From Branchiostoma floridae (lineage: Eukaryota; Chordata; Leptocardii; Amphioxiformes; Branchiostomatidae), in NCBI RefSeq assembly GCF_000003815.2, contig NC_049990.1, forward strand, positions 11,272,985 through 11,336,984: DNA of 64,000 nucleotides, in the 5' to 3' direction. The notes below the pieces were generated by a model. That model ran no database searches. It was not told the DNA's origin and was given only the letters and a program-made list of their open reading frames with translations. Shown piece after piece: positions 25,163 to 38,100 of the stretch; within the stretch, counting starts at the first letter, position 1; each line of letters starts with the position of its first letter. The position numbers and the translations under genes were made by a program.

Positions 25163-25386
25163 ATACAATACACGTATCTACAGTACTGCAGTGTGTGTCT
25201 GGATTTATTGTGTATTCTCTGTGTAGTTACATATTCTTACCAGTTTCTCAAGAGTATCATAAATTACATAGATTGGATGTATGAAACCAATCAAAGTATT
25301 GAAAAGCAAAAAAAAAGATGTTCATGTTGGCGTGGCATTGATATAAAACCATTGCCAACTGCTATTTTTCTGTCCATAATACCGGT

Positions 25387-25762
25387 GGGGGTGGGTACCG
25401 TTAATTTGTGTTAGACCGGCGGCGGTCCGAAAAAAATGGACCTGAAAAACAGTGGACCAAATCTTGACCATTTTGACAATAAACAGATTATATCGGCAGG
25501 CATTCACACGTTCTGGGGCTTGCCGGTCAATAATAAATGAAATGATGAGCAATGTAGAGTAGAGTTTAGTCATTTCTACATGAAGGTAGAATTCTGAAAT
25601 ACCAGTTGGAGTTGGATACTCCTCAGAACAGATGACTAGTACTTTGTAGCGAAATGGACCATTTTTTTTAGTATCTCCCATTTACAACTTTTCTCAGACA
25701 AGGTTCAGGTCCAGACCTGAACTGTACCTGTACCTGAATTTTCTGTGCCGGTACCCACCCCC
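25387..25762 (-). mobile_element. 376-bp non-autonomous DNA element (family A, copy 1)
   Basis: Ends GGGGGTGGGTACCG and CGGTACCCACCCCC are inverted repeats. Internal words 'ggcattcacacgttctgggg' and 'gtagagtagagttta' occur in reverse complement in the element at 39149-39578, so the two copies lie in opposite orientation. The strand label is relative to that copy. Confidence 0.75.
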
Positions 25763-25924
25763 AGTCCATATTGTGGCTATCAATGTGATTAAGATAAGGA
25801 TGCAGTACACAATCACTCATGGTCTGCTTGGGCCTCTTCCCCAACCTTACCAGATAAAGGGAAACAGGAGCATGATCTTAAGCACCACCTTGAATTAAGT
25901 TTATTGAACAGTGTTTTCAAACGG

Positions 25925-27130
25925 CAAGAAAGGTGTCATTCGAAAGGTGGTAAATTAATAACCTTAATTTTACGAGGTGTATATTTGTAATCAACTTTAA
26001 ACACCCATAACTTGCCAACAACCTATGCAATCCGGAAACGGATTGTCGTGTACAACTCTACCAAGAGACCTTTCGAATGACAGCTTGGTTGGTCTATTTG
26101 AAAACACTTTTCAATAACCTTAATTTTAGCTGGTGCTTAGTCGTGGTTAACTTTACCCACTGGCCAACAACGCATGCAATCCGGAAACGGATTTTAGTGT
26201 ACAACATCACACAGAAAGACCTTTCGAATGACACCTTGGTTGGCTTATTAAAACCCTTTCGGTTAAAAATCCTCATTTTAGGTGGTGCTTAGTCGTGGTT
26301 AAATTTAAACACTCATAAATCACCAACAGCGCATGCAATCCGGAAACGGATGTCAGTGTACAACTCTCTACCAAGAGACCTTTCGAATGACAGCTTGGTT
26401 GGTCTATTTGAAAACACTTTTCAATAATCTTCATTTCAGCTGGTGGTTAGTTGTGGTTAACTTTAAACACTCATAAATCACCAACAACACATGTAATCCA
26501 GAAACGGATTTTCGTGTACAACTCTCTACCAAGAGACCTTTCGAATAACAGCTTGATTGGCATATTTGAAAAACTTTTCAATAACATTTAATGTGTTAAA
26601 CGTCAAACACCCATAACTCGCCAACAACGCATGCAATCCGGAGACGGATTTCAGTTAACAACTCAGACCAAGAGACCTTTCGAATGACAGTTTGGTTGGC
26701 CTATTTGCTAACACTTTTTAATAACGTTAATTTTTAGCATCTGCTTAGCTGTGGTTAACTTTAAACACTCGCCTACAACGCATGCAATACGGAAACGGAT
26801 TTCAGTGTACAACTCTCTACCAAGAGACCTTCCCACTTACAGCTTAGCTGGCCTATTTGCAAACACTTCAATAACCTTAATTTTAGCTGCTGCTTGTCGT
26901 GGTTAACTCACTCAAAACACGCATAAATCGCCAACAATGCATGCAATCCGGAAACGGATTTCAGTTTACAACTCTCTCCCAAGAGACCTTTCGAATGTCA
27001 CCTTGGTTGGCCTATTTGAAAGCCCTTTTCTAAAATCTTCATTTTAGGTCGCGGCTACTAGGTGGTAACTTTAAATACTCATAAATCGCCAACAACGCAT
27101 GCAATCCGGAAACAGATTTTAGTGTAGAAC
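25925..27130. repeat. Satellite-like tandem array, ~138-160-bp units, 8 copies
   Basis: Each unit contains GCATGC-AATCCGGAAACGGATT or a close variant, then 'gtgtacaactct', 'ccaagagacctttcgaatga' and 'cttggttggcctatttg'. Cores lie near 26025, 26173, 26332, 26492, 26630, 26780, 26940 and 27100. The core AATCCG-GAAA-CGGATT is palindromic. At the left end (about 25905-25960) part of the unit appears inverted ('ggtgtcattcgaaaggt'), so the array begins with an inverted half-unit. Confidence 0.9.
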
Positions 27131-27245
27131 CAAGAGACCTTTTGTGATTCGAGCAATTTTCATGAGATTCGTGCTTTTTCGCATAGTGATTCATGCGTAT
27201 CACATTGTATTTGTACGAATTTCCTAGGGTTTGTGCAAATACTTT
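27131..27245 (-). repeat. Fragment of the 'cacgaat-tatg' element family
   Basis: Read in reverse complement, this matches the left end of the 53335-53989 element (words such as 'gaaattcgta', 'aatcactatgcgaaaa' and 'gcacgaat'). It abuts the satellite array directly and lacks the outer terminus. Confidence 0.65.
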
Positions 27246-27727
27246 AATAAGCAACCCTGTTCTAGTCGACTAGTCATTTCTGAAGCACGTCCGGCTTGTA
27301 CAAAGGAATACCAAGGCAAATTTTGACACTACAAGGGTTTCTTTATCACAATTGCATAATAAAATACATTTTTTTGAGTCTGTACGGGTCAAGCGTATCT
27401 ACGAGTAACGATTATTTGGATTTCATACGAGTCTTCCCTAATCTCTTCTTTTTACAAAGTAACCAGCATTCAAAATTCGCGCCACGGTGTGCATGACGTC
27501 ACCACGATAAGGTTTTAAAGCGAGGCTTGATAATCTCGTGCCCAAGATGTTCAACAAACATATTCTTAACAAGTTTCCTGTATGCATAACCCAGAAAACT
27601 GTGTCGATATCTTACATTTTCATTAAATTTCATCATTTATATTGATATCTTGACCAATATTGATGGAGATGAGAGATTATTGCATAATCTTCTGGGCACG
27701 AGAGTGAAAGCGTGGTGAGAGGAAGAT

Positions 27728-27739
27728 CAAGATGGCGGC
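27728..27739 (+). promoter_or_regulatory. YY1-like site and possible uORF upstream of JMJD6
   Basis: CAAGATGGCGGC is the standard YY1 motif, about 115 bp before the JMJD6 start codon. The ATG inside it opens a five-codon frame ending at a TAA (27732-27749), which would be a short uORF if transcription starts upstream of it. Confidence 0.6.
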
Positions 27740-27852
27740 GCACTGCTAAATATTTTTCTCAGACATGTTCTGAAATTTCCTTACCGTTCACAATAACATT
27801 ACATCTAATTGCGTACAACTGTAAGCTCGGTGTCTAGACCTCATTCGCCAGA

Positions 27853-30800
27853 ATGAACCACAGGAGTCGGAAACGGATCCGGGAAGCTAAGAAGGCGGCA
27901 AGACCCGAGCTTCGCGGCAGCCGAGAGTGGTCGTCGGAAAACCTCTGTGAGACGTTCGACCTTTCTCACGAGACGGTCAACGACAATGTCGAGCGGATAG
28001 ACGTCCGATCTCTGACCGCAGAGGAGTTTGTGGAGCGCTTCGAGAGGCCGTACAAACCTGTGGTGTTGACGCACGCTCAGGACGACTGGCGAGGCAAGGA
28101 AAAGTGGACGCTTGACCGTCTGAAACGAAAATATCGCAACCAGAAGTTCAAATGCGGAGAAGACAACGACGGCTACTCCGTCAAGATGAAGATGAAATAC
28201 TACGTAGAATACTGTGAGACTAACAAGGACGATAGCCCACTGTATATATTTGACAGCAGCTTTGGGGAGCATACCAAGAAAAAGAAACTATTGACAGACT
28301 ACGAAGTCCCTACGTTCTTCAGTGACGACTTGTTCAAATACGCAGGTAGGAACATGGGTGGCAAATTGTGTCTTTCAAACGTCTGCTCGGAGATTATCTA
28401 TGCACCTTACAGAAAAGTGTTATAAGCATATCTTTGGCATATGTAAGCAAGAAAAAGTATGCATATGTAATTGAGGCAATAAAATGGCAATAACAATCTA
28501 CAATGTATCTTATTACTACTATGATATTAACTTGTTTGTTGTTGTAATATTATGATATTTTAGGCCAGATTACAAATTGCAAGGCCAAGGTTTATGTTAT
28601 ATTCTTTGGGAGTGCAATATCATTGTTGAAATCATTGTTTATGCGAGAAATGAAAAACAATGATATTGTGTAATTGTATTATATATATATAACAAATCTG
28701 TTGTTTCTACAGGTGAACCCAAACGACCTCCCTACAGGTGGATGGTGATTGGTCCAGCTCGCTCGGGTACTGGCATCCACATCGACCCGCTGGGTACGAG
28801 CGCGTGGAACGCCCTCGTGGTCGGACACAAGAGATGGTGCTTGTTTCCCACTAGTGCACCTCGCGAACTTGTCAAGGTACTAGTACTGATGTTAAAGCTG
28901 GTAGATGCATGAAGGTGTCAAACTGAAACCTTATTGTCATGATAAGGATGAATCTTGATTTCTGTCATACCTGTGTGACAGCAAATGTCGAAATGAAAGA
29001 TATGAGCCTGAACCATTTCCAAGAATCAGTGTGGCAAGCACATCTTTATTGTGATCCCAAAGGGTTGTTATTAGTATTAGTATATCAAAGGTACAGGTGT
29101 AAACACCTTAGTAAAGTACATATTACATGTACCTATCATATATGATAAATTTCATTTTGTCCTTTCTCAAGGTGTCATCCCAAGAGGGTGGGAAGCAGCA
29201 AGATGAAGCCATCACATGGTTCAGGCGAGTCTACCCCCGTACACAACAACCCACATGGCCACAACAGTACAGGTATGCAACCAATCTAAACTCTTTTGTA
29301 TGTCCATTGTATAGAAGAAGGGCTTATAGAATTGTAGATTAATTAACCTGACTAAATCTCCTAGTGGCTGGCCTGGCAGTTTCCCCCCCCCCCCGCCCCC
29401 TCGGGGAGATTAATACTAATTACTATAGCCTGTGTTTACAAAATGATTTGGTAAACACAGGCTATAGTATAGATATAATTAGCATGTAATGACTGATACA
29501 TGACGTATATACCTGTACTGAATCATAATACAATGCTAAACTTCCTTCCAACACAGAGGTATGCACAGATCAGTTACAGTTTACGTTCCGAAGTGATTGG
29601 TCATCAGTATTGATCCTGAAGAAGATGACAGTGGTCGTTGAAAATTTGATCCATGTGTACTTTTGTGTTGGAAGGAAGTTTATCATTGTACTATGATTAC
29701 TCCCAACACAGATGAGCTTCCATATGCATGATGTATACTAGTATGCTGATTTAATTTTCATAATGTTCCAGACCACTGGAGATCCTCCAGGGCCCAGGAG
29801 ACACAGTGTTTGTACCAGGTGGCTGGTGGCATGTTGTACTTAACCTGGACACGACCATCGCCATCACACAGAACTTCTGTAGCCCCGTCAACTTCCCCAT
29901 CGTCTGGCACAAAACGGTCCGAGGCAGGCCCAAACTCAGCAAGAAATGGTACAGGTAGGTTTAGATGGAAACATCCTCAGGTAATCTTTTATATGTACAC
30001 TTAGACAACCGTATAGTATTTCATTTCTCAACGGCTAGCAACCCCTCCCTGTAAGAATATTCCCTGCTACTGAAACAGCAAGCTAAGTAAAGTTACTGCC
30101 TTATGTGCCAGCAGGCACTACAAGGGTCTGAACAAACAAACAAACTTAAATGTAGCCTGGATACCAGACCCCAGCCTGCTTGGTCTCAAAAATATTCACA
30201 GATAGATGTTGCATTGGTGAATCCTAAATGTTTTCACTGGCCTTTTACTTACTTCATGTACATTTTGTATATTACATACCGACCGTCTGTACCTTGTATA
30301 AATGCAATATATAGGCAATAGGCATACATAGGTACTTTGCTCAAAAGCATAAAAGGGAGTGATGGTAAAATTATAACAGAAAGGAAGTAAGGTCAGCAAC
30401 AGATGTGATATTTGCTAGGCCTGGCTAATGAAGTCCATTTGTTGTTTTGTTGCATTGTAGAGCTCTGAAACAGCATCGTCCAGAGTTGGCGGATGTTGCG
30501 GATGCTGTTGATCTGAAGAAGGAAACTGGATTCGCGTCCGACAGCTCATCAAGCGACAGCAGCTCTTCAAGCTCGGACTCTGTGTCGTCGTCATCTTCCG
30601 ACAGCGACTCGGAAGAAGAGCGCGGGAACAGCAGGAAGAGACAGAGACGCATTTCCAGGTTAGCTCTTCATGTAACCATATTGCTGTCTGGACTTGTTTG
30701 TAATGAGACAGCTGATTGGCTGGTTTGATCATGTTTGTGAAAAGTCAGTGAATTGGCTAGTTTGAAAATGTTTCTATCAAGCTAGCTGATTGGCTTGATG

Positions 30801-31926
30801 GAGTATCAAGTAACTTATCAAAATCAGTACATTTTGATACTTTTATTTCCTTTTTTTTGGTATTCAACTTTTCAAAAAACATATTTGATACCCTTAGTTA
30901 GATAGAAACCCAACAATTTTGTATTGTACGTATATTGTATCAGTGATATATATACACTATTGTTAGCATTGTATCTGTGGTCTTGCACGCATTGTTTATG
31001 TCTACATTTTGTATTTGCTGCTGCTTTTTGTACGTCCCATTCATTTCCTATCACTCACTTATCTATTTGTCATTCATTCATGCATTCATTCACTGAAAGT
31101 GTGGCAAAGCGATTTTTGTGCGGTGTCTGTCTTGGTTTTCAGGTAATTCAGTGTGACCATTTTTGGTGCGATACACTTACACAGTAGACTAGGTGTTTCA
31201 TCAACCATGTCTTGCCAAAAGCAACCCCTTTTTCTATAGTGTTTCAAATCTTATTTTTGGGAGAAAACAAAAGTGGGTGAATAGTAAGAAACATTGGGGA
31301 AGTGTAGCAAGTTTTTTCTGACCAGAATGCAGTACTGTAGTGAACATATATTTGTATATCAATTGAGGCCATGAGAGAAAAATTCTATTGGGCTAATTCT
31401 TTTATGATACTGATAGCCCTTTTAAGGTGGATAGTCTACTTTATATTGCCTTTTTTTCCAACCCAGGCCTAAGACCTAACTCAGTTTATTCCTGTACAAA
31501 GTGTACAATGCAATCTCTACAACTGGATAAAAACGGAGATTTACTTCCGGATGTTTCGAGTGACATCCATCACTCTTCTTCAGCGCCACTAGAATGAACT
31601 GGCAAAACAATTCAATACAAATACAACTAATTGGAAAATTGGTTGAACAAGTCAATCCACCAGCTCCTAAGAATGTCACTCAAACTGTCCGGAAATAAAT
31701 CTCCATTTTTTATCCAGTTGTAGAGATTGAATTATATTTGAATATTGTTTATCTTGAATGTCTAACCTTCATGAATATACAAAGTATATACACAGATTTT
31801 CACTTTTTTCATGTTTACCCCAGGTCGCCTGTTAGCCGTCGGCGCTGTGGTTGCGGAGAGGACACGGCTCGTGACGTGTGCGAGAACAAGGAACACCACA
31901 GCCACTCCGGCAGCCCCAGGAGATGA
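27853..31926 (+). CDS. JMJD6: JMJD6, JmjC 2-oxoglutarate oxygenase (lysyl hydroxylase / proposed arginine demethylase)
   Basis: Six exons, 27853-28345, 28713-28876, 29172-29272, 29772-29954, 30461-30658 and 31824-31926, join in phase to 413 aa plus stop (human 403). JMJD6 is a nuclear Fe(II)/2-oxoglutarate oxygenase that hydroxylates lysines of splicing factors and histones; arginine demethylation has also been reported. The N-terminus [19 protein letters not shown] is a basic nuclear-signal-like block, followed by [19 protein letters not shown]. The JmjC iron triad is intact and at the human numbering: H187 and D189 in [17 protein letters not shown]273 in [28 protein letters not shown] follows the fold. 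The C-terminal exons encode the poly-serine/acidic tract ([12 protein letters not shown]) and a basic, Arg-rich tail. Introns carry several short inverted-repeat elements. Confidence 0.97.
29422..29468. repeat. Perfect 18-bp-arm palindrome in JMJD6 intron 3
   Basis: ACTATAGCCTGTGTTTAC and its exact reverse complement are separated by 11 bp. A pyrimidine run (ttcccccccc) lies just upstream. It is probably a foldback remnant. Confidence 0.75.
29522..29699. mobile_element. Foldback MITE in JMJD6 intron 3
   Basis: About 30-bp arms, 'gctaaacttccttccaacac' on the left and 'gtgttggaaggaagtttatc' on the right, are inverted repeats and continue outward through 'cataatacaat' / 'attgtactatg'. The centre is non-coding. 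Confidence 0.75.
31511..31729. mobile_element. Foldback MITE in JMJD6 intron 5
   Basis: CAATCTCTACAACTGGATAA at the left end faces TTATCCAGTTGTAGAGATTG at the right end; arms continue through 'ggagattta' and 'ccgga' for about 50 bp with mismatches. It is 219 bp long with no coding potential. The target-site duplication is unclear. Confidence 0.8.
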
Positions 31927-34900
31927 CACAAATAAACAAACAAACAAACAAAATCAGACAACTTACCCGACAGTGTTGACCTACTCTGACTACAGAACAA
32001 AGAAACCCGGCCACAGATTTATAGAAAGCTGCATGCTTATCAGATGTTACAGTTTTATTTTTGCTGCAGGCCATGTTCTTTAAGTAAGGAGTTGATTTAA
32101 CTACTAGTAACGTTAACTACATGTATTATGAAAGATCTCTACTTGTATAGCTTTGAGTTCCTGTAGTGGCGTATGTCAATACTGCATATATTAAGGTTCT
32201 CTGCATTTAACGTTAAAGCTTTGAAGACAAAAATCTTATATGGACTTTAGAATGATTGCAGTATTGGATGTCATGATTTGGACTGTTGTATTTGATTGGA
32301 AATATGTTTTCTTTATTAGATTTTTAGGCTACAATCAATTCATACCACTTTACATTAATGATACAGTACTATTAACTATGTGTTCATAGTACACTCTTGG
32401 TTCAGCATACATGTACACTAGCACCATGAAAAGTGCATATAGATTCTGACACTTAATGTTGTATTATGGAACAGAGTTGCATGTTAGTACAAAAGATATG
32501 GTTACTGACGGTATTGACTTGTGAATCATTTTGGTACAGTGATAATAGTATAAGGAGTGAATGGTTCGGAGGTCAATGATTCTTTCATTTTATGAAAAAT
32601 AGAATGTTCTAATACTATAATAGAAATAGCAGTTGATGTTACCATATTATCCTCTTTATGTGCGTCCCAAGTAGTTACATGAACACCAGCTCTCAACACA
32701 TTTTATCATCAGTTGTCTTAATTGAAAGTTACCTCATGATTAAACGTGTGTAAATACGTACTCAGCCTACTGTTTGTACTAGGAAATATAGCATCTTTAG
32801 GTGTAGTTTTTCTCCTTTGCAACAAGTTACAAGCAAAATGTAACATAACAGATTTGTCTCAAATTCAAGACTAAGGACTGATCCACCTGGATAAAACTAG
32901 AAGTGCAAAGTAAAAATAATTAAAGATGCAAATATTTGATAGACAATGCAGCCACTTTCTCATTGGTGGAACCACTAATTGCCATTCACTCATTGGTTGA
33001 ACTGCTAATTCAATTGTGATGGACAGTCAGTATTGGTCTGTAATTGGGTAAATTCAGCATAGATCTTGCACTACAAAAGTTTGTTGAAATATCAACTGTA
33101 CTCTATAGGATGTTTCCAGTATGTATTGTTGGTACACTCTTTAAGCAATTCAAGGGCTTATGATAGAAGTGCTAGATTCATGTTTTGTGCCATGTAAATG
33201 CCATTGAAGGAAATCTAAAACCCCGTAAGCTGTTAAAGATTGCAATAGTTGTCAAGTTTCCGGCTTGAGGCTAAGTTCAATAGTGTATTTTATGGTTGTG
33301 AACCTGTACAGCAGAGGCATTTTGAAGGAAAATCACAAATAGCTGCTAGGCCTATGGAAGTATCTCTCATTCAGTCTAGTTGTGGGGCTACCTGATTTGA
33401 ATTATCGTGGTATTGACTGGTGTAACATTCTGTTTCAAGAATGAAAAACATCTCAACAATACACATAGCACATTAGACCCACATGGTCAATGTTACATTT
33501 GTTATTAGTGCAGTTGGGTTGTTACAAAGCTGTTACCACTAACTATATATATTTAGAAATGTCTGCAAGAAGAGATGGGAAATTTAACGATATTAAACTT
33601 TAAAGGAAGATCTGAATAGTTGGTGATACAAATGTTCAGTTTATTTTGTTTGGCAGAATTTGCAATAAAGATGGAATGTAGAGATTTTATCATTAACATG
33701 TTAGTGATGTGTGATGCATTTGTTTATCTGTTTGTGAGTGAATACTAGTACTTTGGTTGGCAAGCCAAGAGGATGGCTGGGTCGTGATCTTCTAAATTGT
33801 TGGTGTCGTGTATTCTTACTTTCAAAGAGGAGGTTAGGCTCCATCCTGTTCTAGCAGTCTTTGTATGCGTTTTTGTCTGGCCTTTTATCATGTTCATTTT
33901 GTGAGGTTTTCCGCTCGACGGCTTTCAAAACAATCCGGTGCCTAATCAAACCTCTGCTTTGAGTACTGCATTCTCGTTCCCTGACAATGACGTTCATATC
34001 CTGGGATCGAGATCTATGAAAGGACACAGGCAAAAATTAACAATTATTTTCCTTTTTTTGTATTCCCCTTTAAAGGCATTGTAGTCTGTGATATTCAATT
34101 CATTAGATTTAAATCTAGGTAAAGATTTTTCATACACAGTCAGATTTTTATGTGTTCGTGCGGAAACTACAGATGAGATTTGCGTTTCGTCGCCCTGAAA
34201 GAGGGTGTGTGCACATATCGTCTGCTGCGGCGGGCAGGTCGAAGAGGGGACCTGAGTGACCCGGTAAGCTCTTCACTTAACTAGCTTACTGTCCCTTAAA
34301 CCAGCATTTACAGACTTCTCAGGGCTTGAAAAGCGTCTTAAAGACATCCAGGTAACCAACAACACATCACTGACACATTATTTGCGGAAGGAACAAGCGA
34401 AATGTGACGTTTTGACACCACCGGCGTTTGTAGAGAATGTAGGTTAAGATGGGGAGGGGGGTGAACTGTCAGTGACGGCAAAATCATTTGTCTAACTCTT
34501 GAAATGTAATTTGAAGGCCTGAAGAATAAGTGGCATTTTATGACATGGAATACTAATTTTGTCTTGTGTAGGTCTTCATACGGCGTATGGCGTTATCATG
34601 TCAAGGAGGTGTTTTGACCTTTTCGAAAGTATGTCAATCGTATATTTGCTCATAGCCCGTTAATGACAAGGTAACAAACAAAATGCGCAGGACACCAGCT
34701 TAAACCTCCTTGAGGATACCTGCTTGCTCAGAAAAGAAATCCAGCTCCCTCCACATTCCTCTTGTGCCACATAGCATGCTTGTCACCACAATATGGGACA
34801 GGTATGATAATCATGATACTAAGTTAATATGTAAACTAAGTATATTGAGGTAAACAATTAGCATATGAAAAGCTTGACCTGGCCAAACAAAACCACCTAT

Positions 34901-35146
34901 GGCAGGTCAATATCCCAACTTGGGCTATTCTTGTCCATTGCTTTATTGGACTCTAGGGTGATAAATACAGGACGTAACGTTGCATTGTCCATACAATAAA
35001 GTCCATTGCTATTGAGTACGAATTTAGGTCAAGGACTAATAGACTATCAAAAAGAACCTATTTGCTACACAACAAAAGCTTAGTACTTGGCAAAGCTATA
35101 CTAGTAATTGGGACCACTTCAACTTGTATGTTACAGATTGAGAGCC
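31927..35146 (+). other. JMJD6 3' UTR and upstream region of GLS
   Basis: AATAAA occurs at 31931-31936, immediately after the JMJD6 stop, and again at 33664-33669; the second would make a 1.7-kb 3' UTR. From 34.1 kb on, the sequence must hold the GLS promoter. An acceptor (ttacag) just before 35137 and donor-like sites at 34262 (gtaagc) and 34801 (gtatga) suggest one or two noncoding GLS exons, but this is not proven. No protein-coding gene is recognised. Confidence 0.5.
33664..33669 (+). terminator. Candidate distal polyadenylation signal of JMJD6
   Basis: AATAAA lies in 'tgcaataaagatgg' on the coding strand and is followed by T-rich sequence. Assignment to JMJD6 assumes a long 3' UTR. Confidence 0.4.
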
Positions 35147-38100
35147 ATGCATCGCTTGTGGCCCACCCTGTACCATACCGCACAGCGGCAGTATAGATGC
35201 TTCCCAGTATGTCAGCAGATATCATGCCTCATGTCAAGCAAAGCAGGAGACCCTCCAAAGCCACCTGACCATCTGTCACAACATACACCAACACAACATG
35301 ACACAAATGGAGAAGATACGGTTTCCACTAAGTTTGTGCCCTCAAGTCGACCAAACACAATCTCTTCCCTCCCCCAGTTGGAAGACTGGGTCTTCCGTTT
35401 GCTATGTAATCCACAGGGTCATGTTCCCATCTCAGAGTTCCACAAGGCCTTGCGAGAAGTCGGCCTTTGGGAAAACGACCCCCGCTTAAGAGAAACCATG
35501 GCCAACCTGCGCAAGCTACAAGAATCCCACAGCTCGTTTCTCGATCGCGAAAGCTTCAGCAAGTGCATAACGGAGAATATCGTAATTATCGGGCGGGCCT
35601 TCCAGTCCAAGTTTGTTATACCAAAGTTTAGTGAATTTTCCAGCTATGTTGACAAAATGTACTGGTCGAGTGTCTCGCGTAAAGGAGGCAAAGTAGCGGA
35701 TTATATTCCGCAGCTGGCACGTTTCAGTCCTGACCTGTGGGGCGTGGCGCTGTGTACGGTTGACGGCCAGCGACATTCAATAGGAGACAGCGACAAACCC
35801 TTCTGCTTGCAGTCTTGTGTCAAGCCCCTGGTGTACGCAACAGCGGTCAGCGAGCTTGGCGCCGAAACTGTCCACGGATATGTCGGAACTGAACCCAGCG
35901 GGAGGCCTTTCAATGAGATTGCCTTGAACAAATACAATCAGCCCTTCAACCCAATGATCAACTCGGGCGCCATCCTGCTGTGTTCTCTCATCAAACCTGA
36001 GGATCATCAAGCAGACAGATTCGACCACATCCTGAAGGTACTGAAAGCAGCTGCAGGCGACGACTTTGTAGGCTTTAGCAACACCACTTTTCTGTCAGAG
36101 AAAGCCACGGGCTATCGTAACTTTGCCTTAGCTTACTACTTAAAGGAGAACAAGTGCTTCCCACCAAAGACAGATCTCATGGAAGCTCTCGATCTATACT
36201 TCCAACACTGCTCGGTCGACATAACATGCGAGTCCGGTGCAATCATAGCGGCTACACTAGCAAACGGTGGTGTTTGCCCACTAACGGGAGAGCTGGTGTT
36301 CCATCCGGACGCGGTTCAGCACACGCTGTCGCTCATGCACTCGTGTGGAATGTACGACTACTCAGGACAGTTTGCGTTCCAAGTCGGCCTCCCCGCGAAG
36401 TCTGGAGTTAGCGGTGGCATCATGTTGGTGGTGCCCAGTGTGATGGGTATCATGGTTTGGAGCCCACCCCTAGATAGCACAGGTAACAGTGTTCGAGGTC
36501 TGCACTTCTGCAAGGAACTGGTCTCCACCTTCAACTTTCACCACTACGACAACCTCAAGTACAAGTCCAAGAAACTGGATCCGAGACGGCACAGGTAAGT
36601 GCTTGTGTGACAGCATCTTAACTCACAAACATGGTATTACTTTGTTAACATAAAATCAGAAGTTCAAAGTTGCAGTTGTCATTACAACAGTGTATTTTAT
36701 TTGTCTATTGTGCCTGTTTATATATGAACATCACAACTAGACTTCATCATTCTCCTACACAGAGATGAACCCACGTCAGAAAACTTTGACAGACTAGTAC
36801 TGGAGTGGACGAAGTGGAGTTTTATGATGCTGGTTCGAATCTGCGTAGGAGAATGGATTTCATACATGTATATATATAATAGTTTATGCTGAATGCTTAG
36901 CACAATTGAATTTGTGACAATGACACAGATTAGCCATGTTGTTACAGATAAGCTGTCCTGATTATGTGTTTGTCTCTGTACTAATCATTGAATATTGGTG
37001 ACTGTAAATTTGGAAAGACACTTGTGGTCAGGAAAATCATGTTAATTTAGAACTGAATGTATGGTTAATTTACAATTTAAATATACAAATGTAGTACCAT
37101 TTGTAAAAGCCTGCTCTCAAAAAGATATTTGAAAGTTTCACGTTTTTATCAAAGCCAGACATTCTGCTGTAGTACTGAAAAAAGCCACTTGGAGGCCAAT
37201 AACTAAGATTTTCCCCATCTGTGGTGTCTTTCTGAATTCAAAGTAACCAGACTGATTTGTATGTGTGTGTGCATTCTTGAAATAAGCCTATACACTATGA
37301 GAGGAAGATCATTCAAGTAAGTAGGAATTCTGTCTTCTCTTAAACTTAAGCTAAAAATCCTCCTTTTTTCTAAGCTATTGATAGTCATATTTCTTGAGTA
37401 TCTTTCTTTCTTTGTTTGAAATAAATCCCATTTTTCATTTGTAAGTTAGTCTTATTCCAATTATTGTATATGATACCACTTATGTCACTTAAGATCCATT
37501 CTAATGATTCAATTATTCCCCTTTGGACCTTCCAGTATGTGCAATGTTTAATCATCTTAGTTATGGACCACAGGATTAGAATTTGGAACGTTTTAGCTCA
37601 ACTACTACTATTGTGATTATGTGTTGGAGGGAAAGTCATGTTTTGGAAAACAACATACTGTGATTGAAAGAAGACATAAACAGAATATTTACTAGTATAC
37701 GTATTATGATTTCAAACTGTAGTTTTCTCATATAGTAAAGTTCTTCAAACACAACCAAAGTAGTACTCACTTCCAGCATTTTGATATCTGTCAGACATCA
37801 TCATCAGGGTTAGACAGACATCAAAACGTTGGAAGTGAGTACTAGCTTCAGTTGGTTGTGTTTGAAGAACTTTTTACTATATGAGTATTTGCCAACCTGA
37901 TGAAATTATTTACGAATGCAGTCACCGTGTTTCTCCTAATTTTAGCTCGGTATTGTTTACATTGCTATCCTGCAATAGTTTGTCAAATAAGATTTGATTG
38001 ATTTTTTCCTTCGTTCTCACAAACAGGGATGAAAGTCGCAGTCAGCAAATCATCGACATCCTGTTTGCCGCGTACAACGGTGACGTGACCGCCCTGCGCC

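Noticed and set aside
25925-27130. Regularly spaced repeats resembling a CRISPR array
   Set aside because: Units are adjacent 138-160-bp satellite repeats without unique spacers, and the DNA is clearly nuclear eukaryotic.
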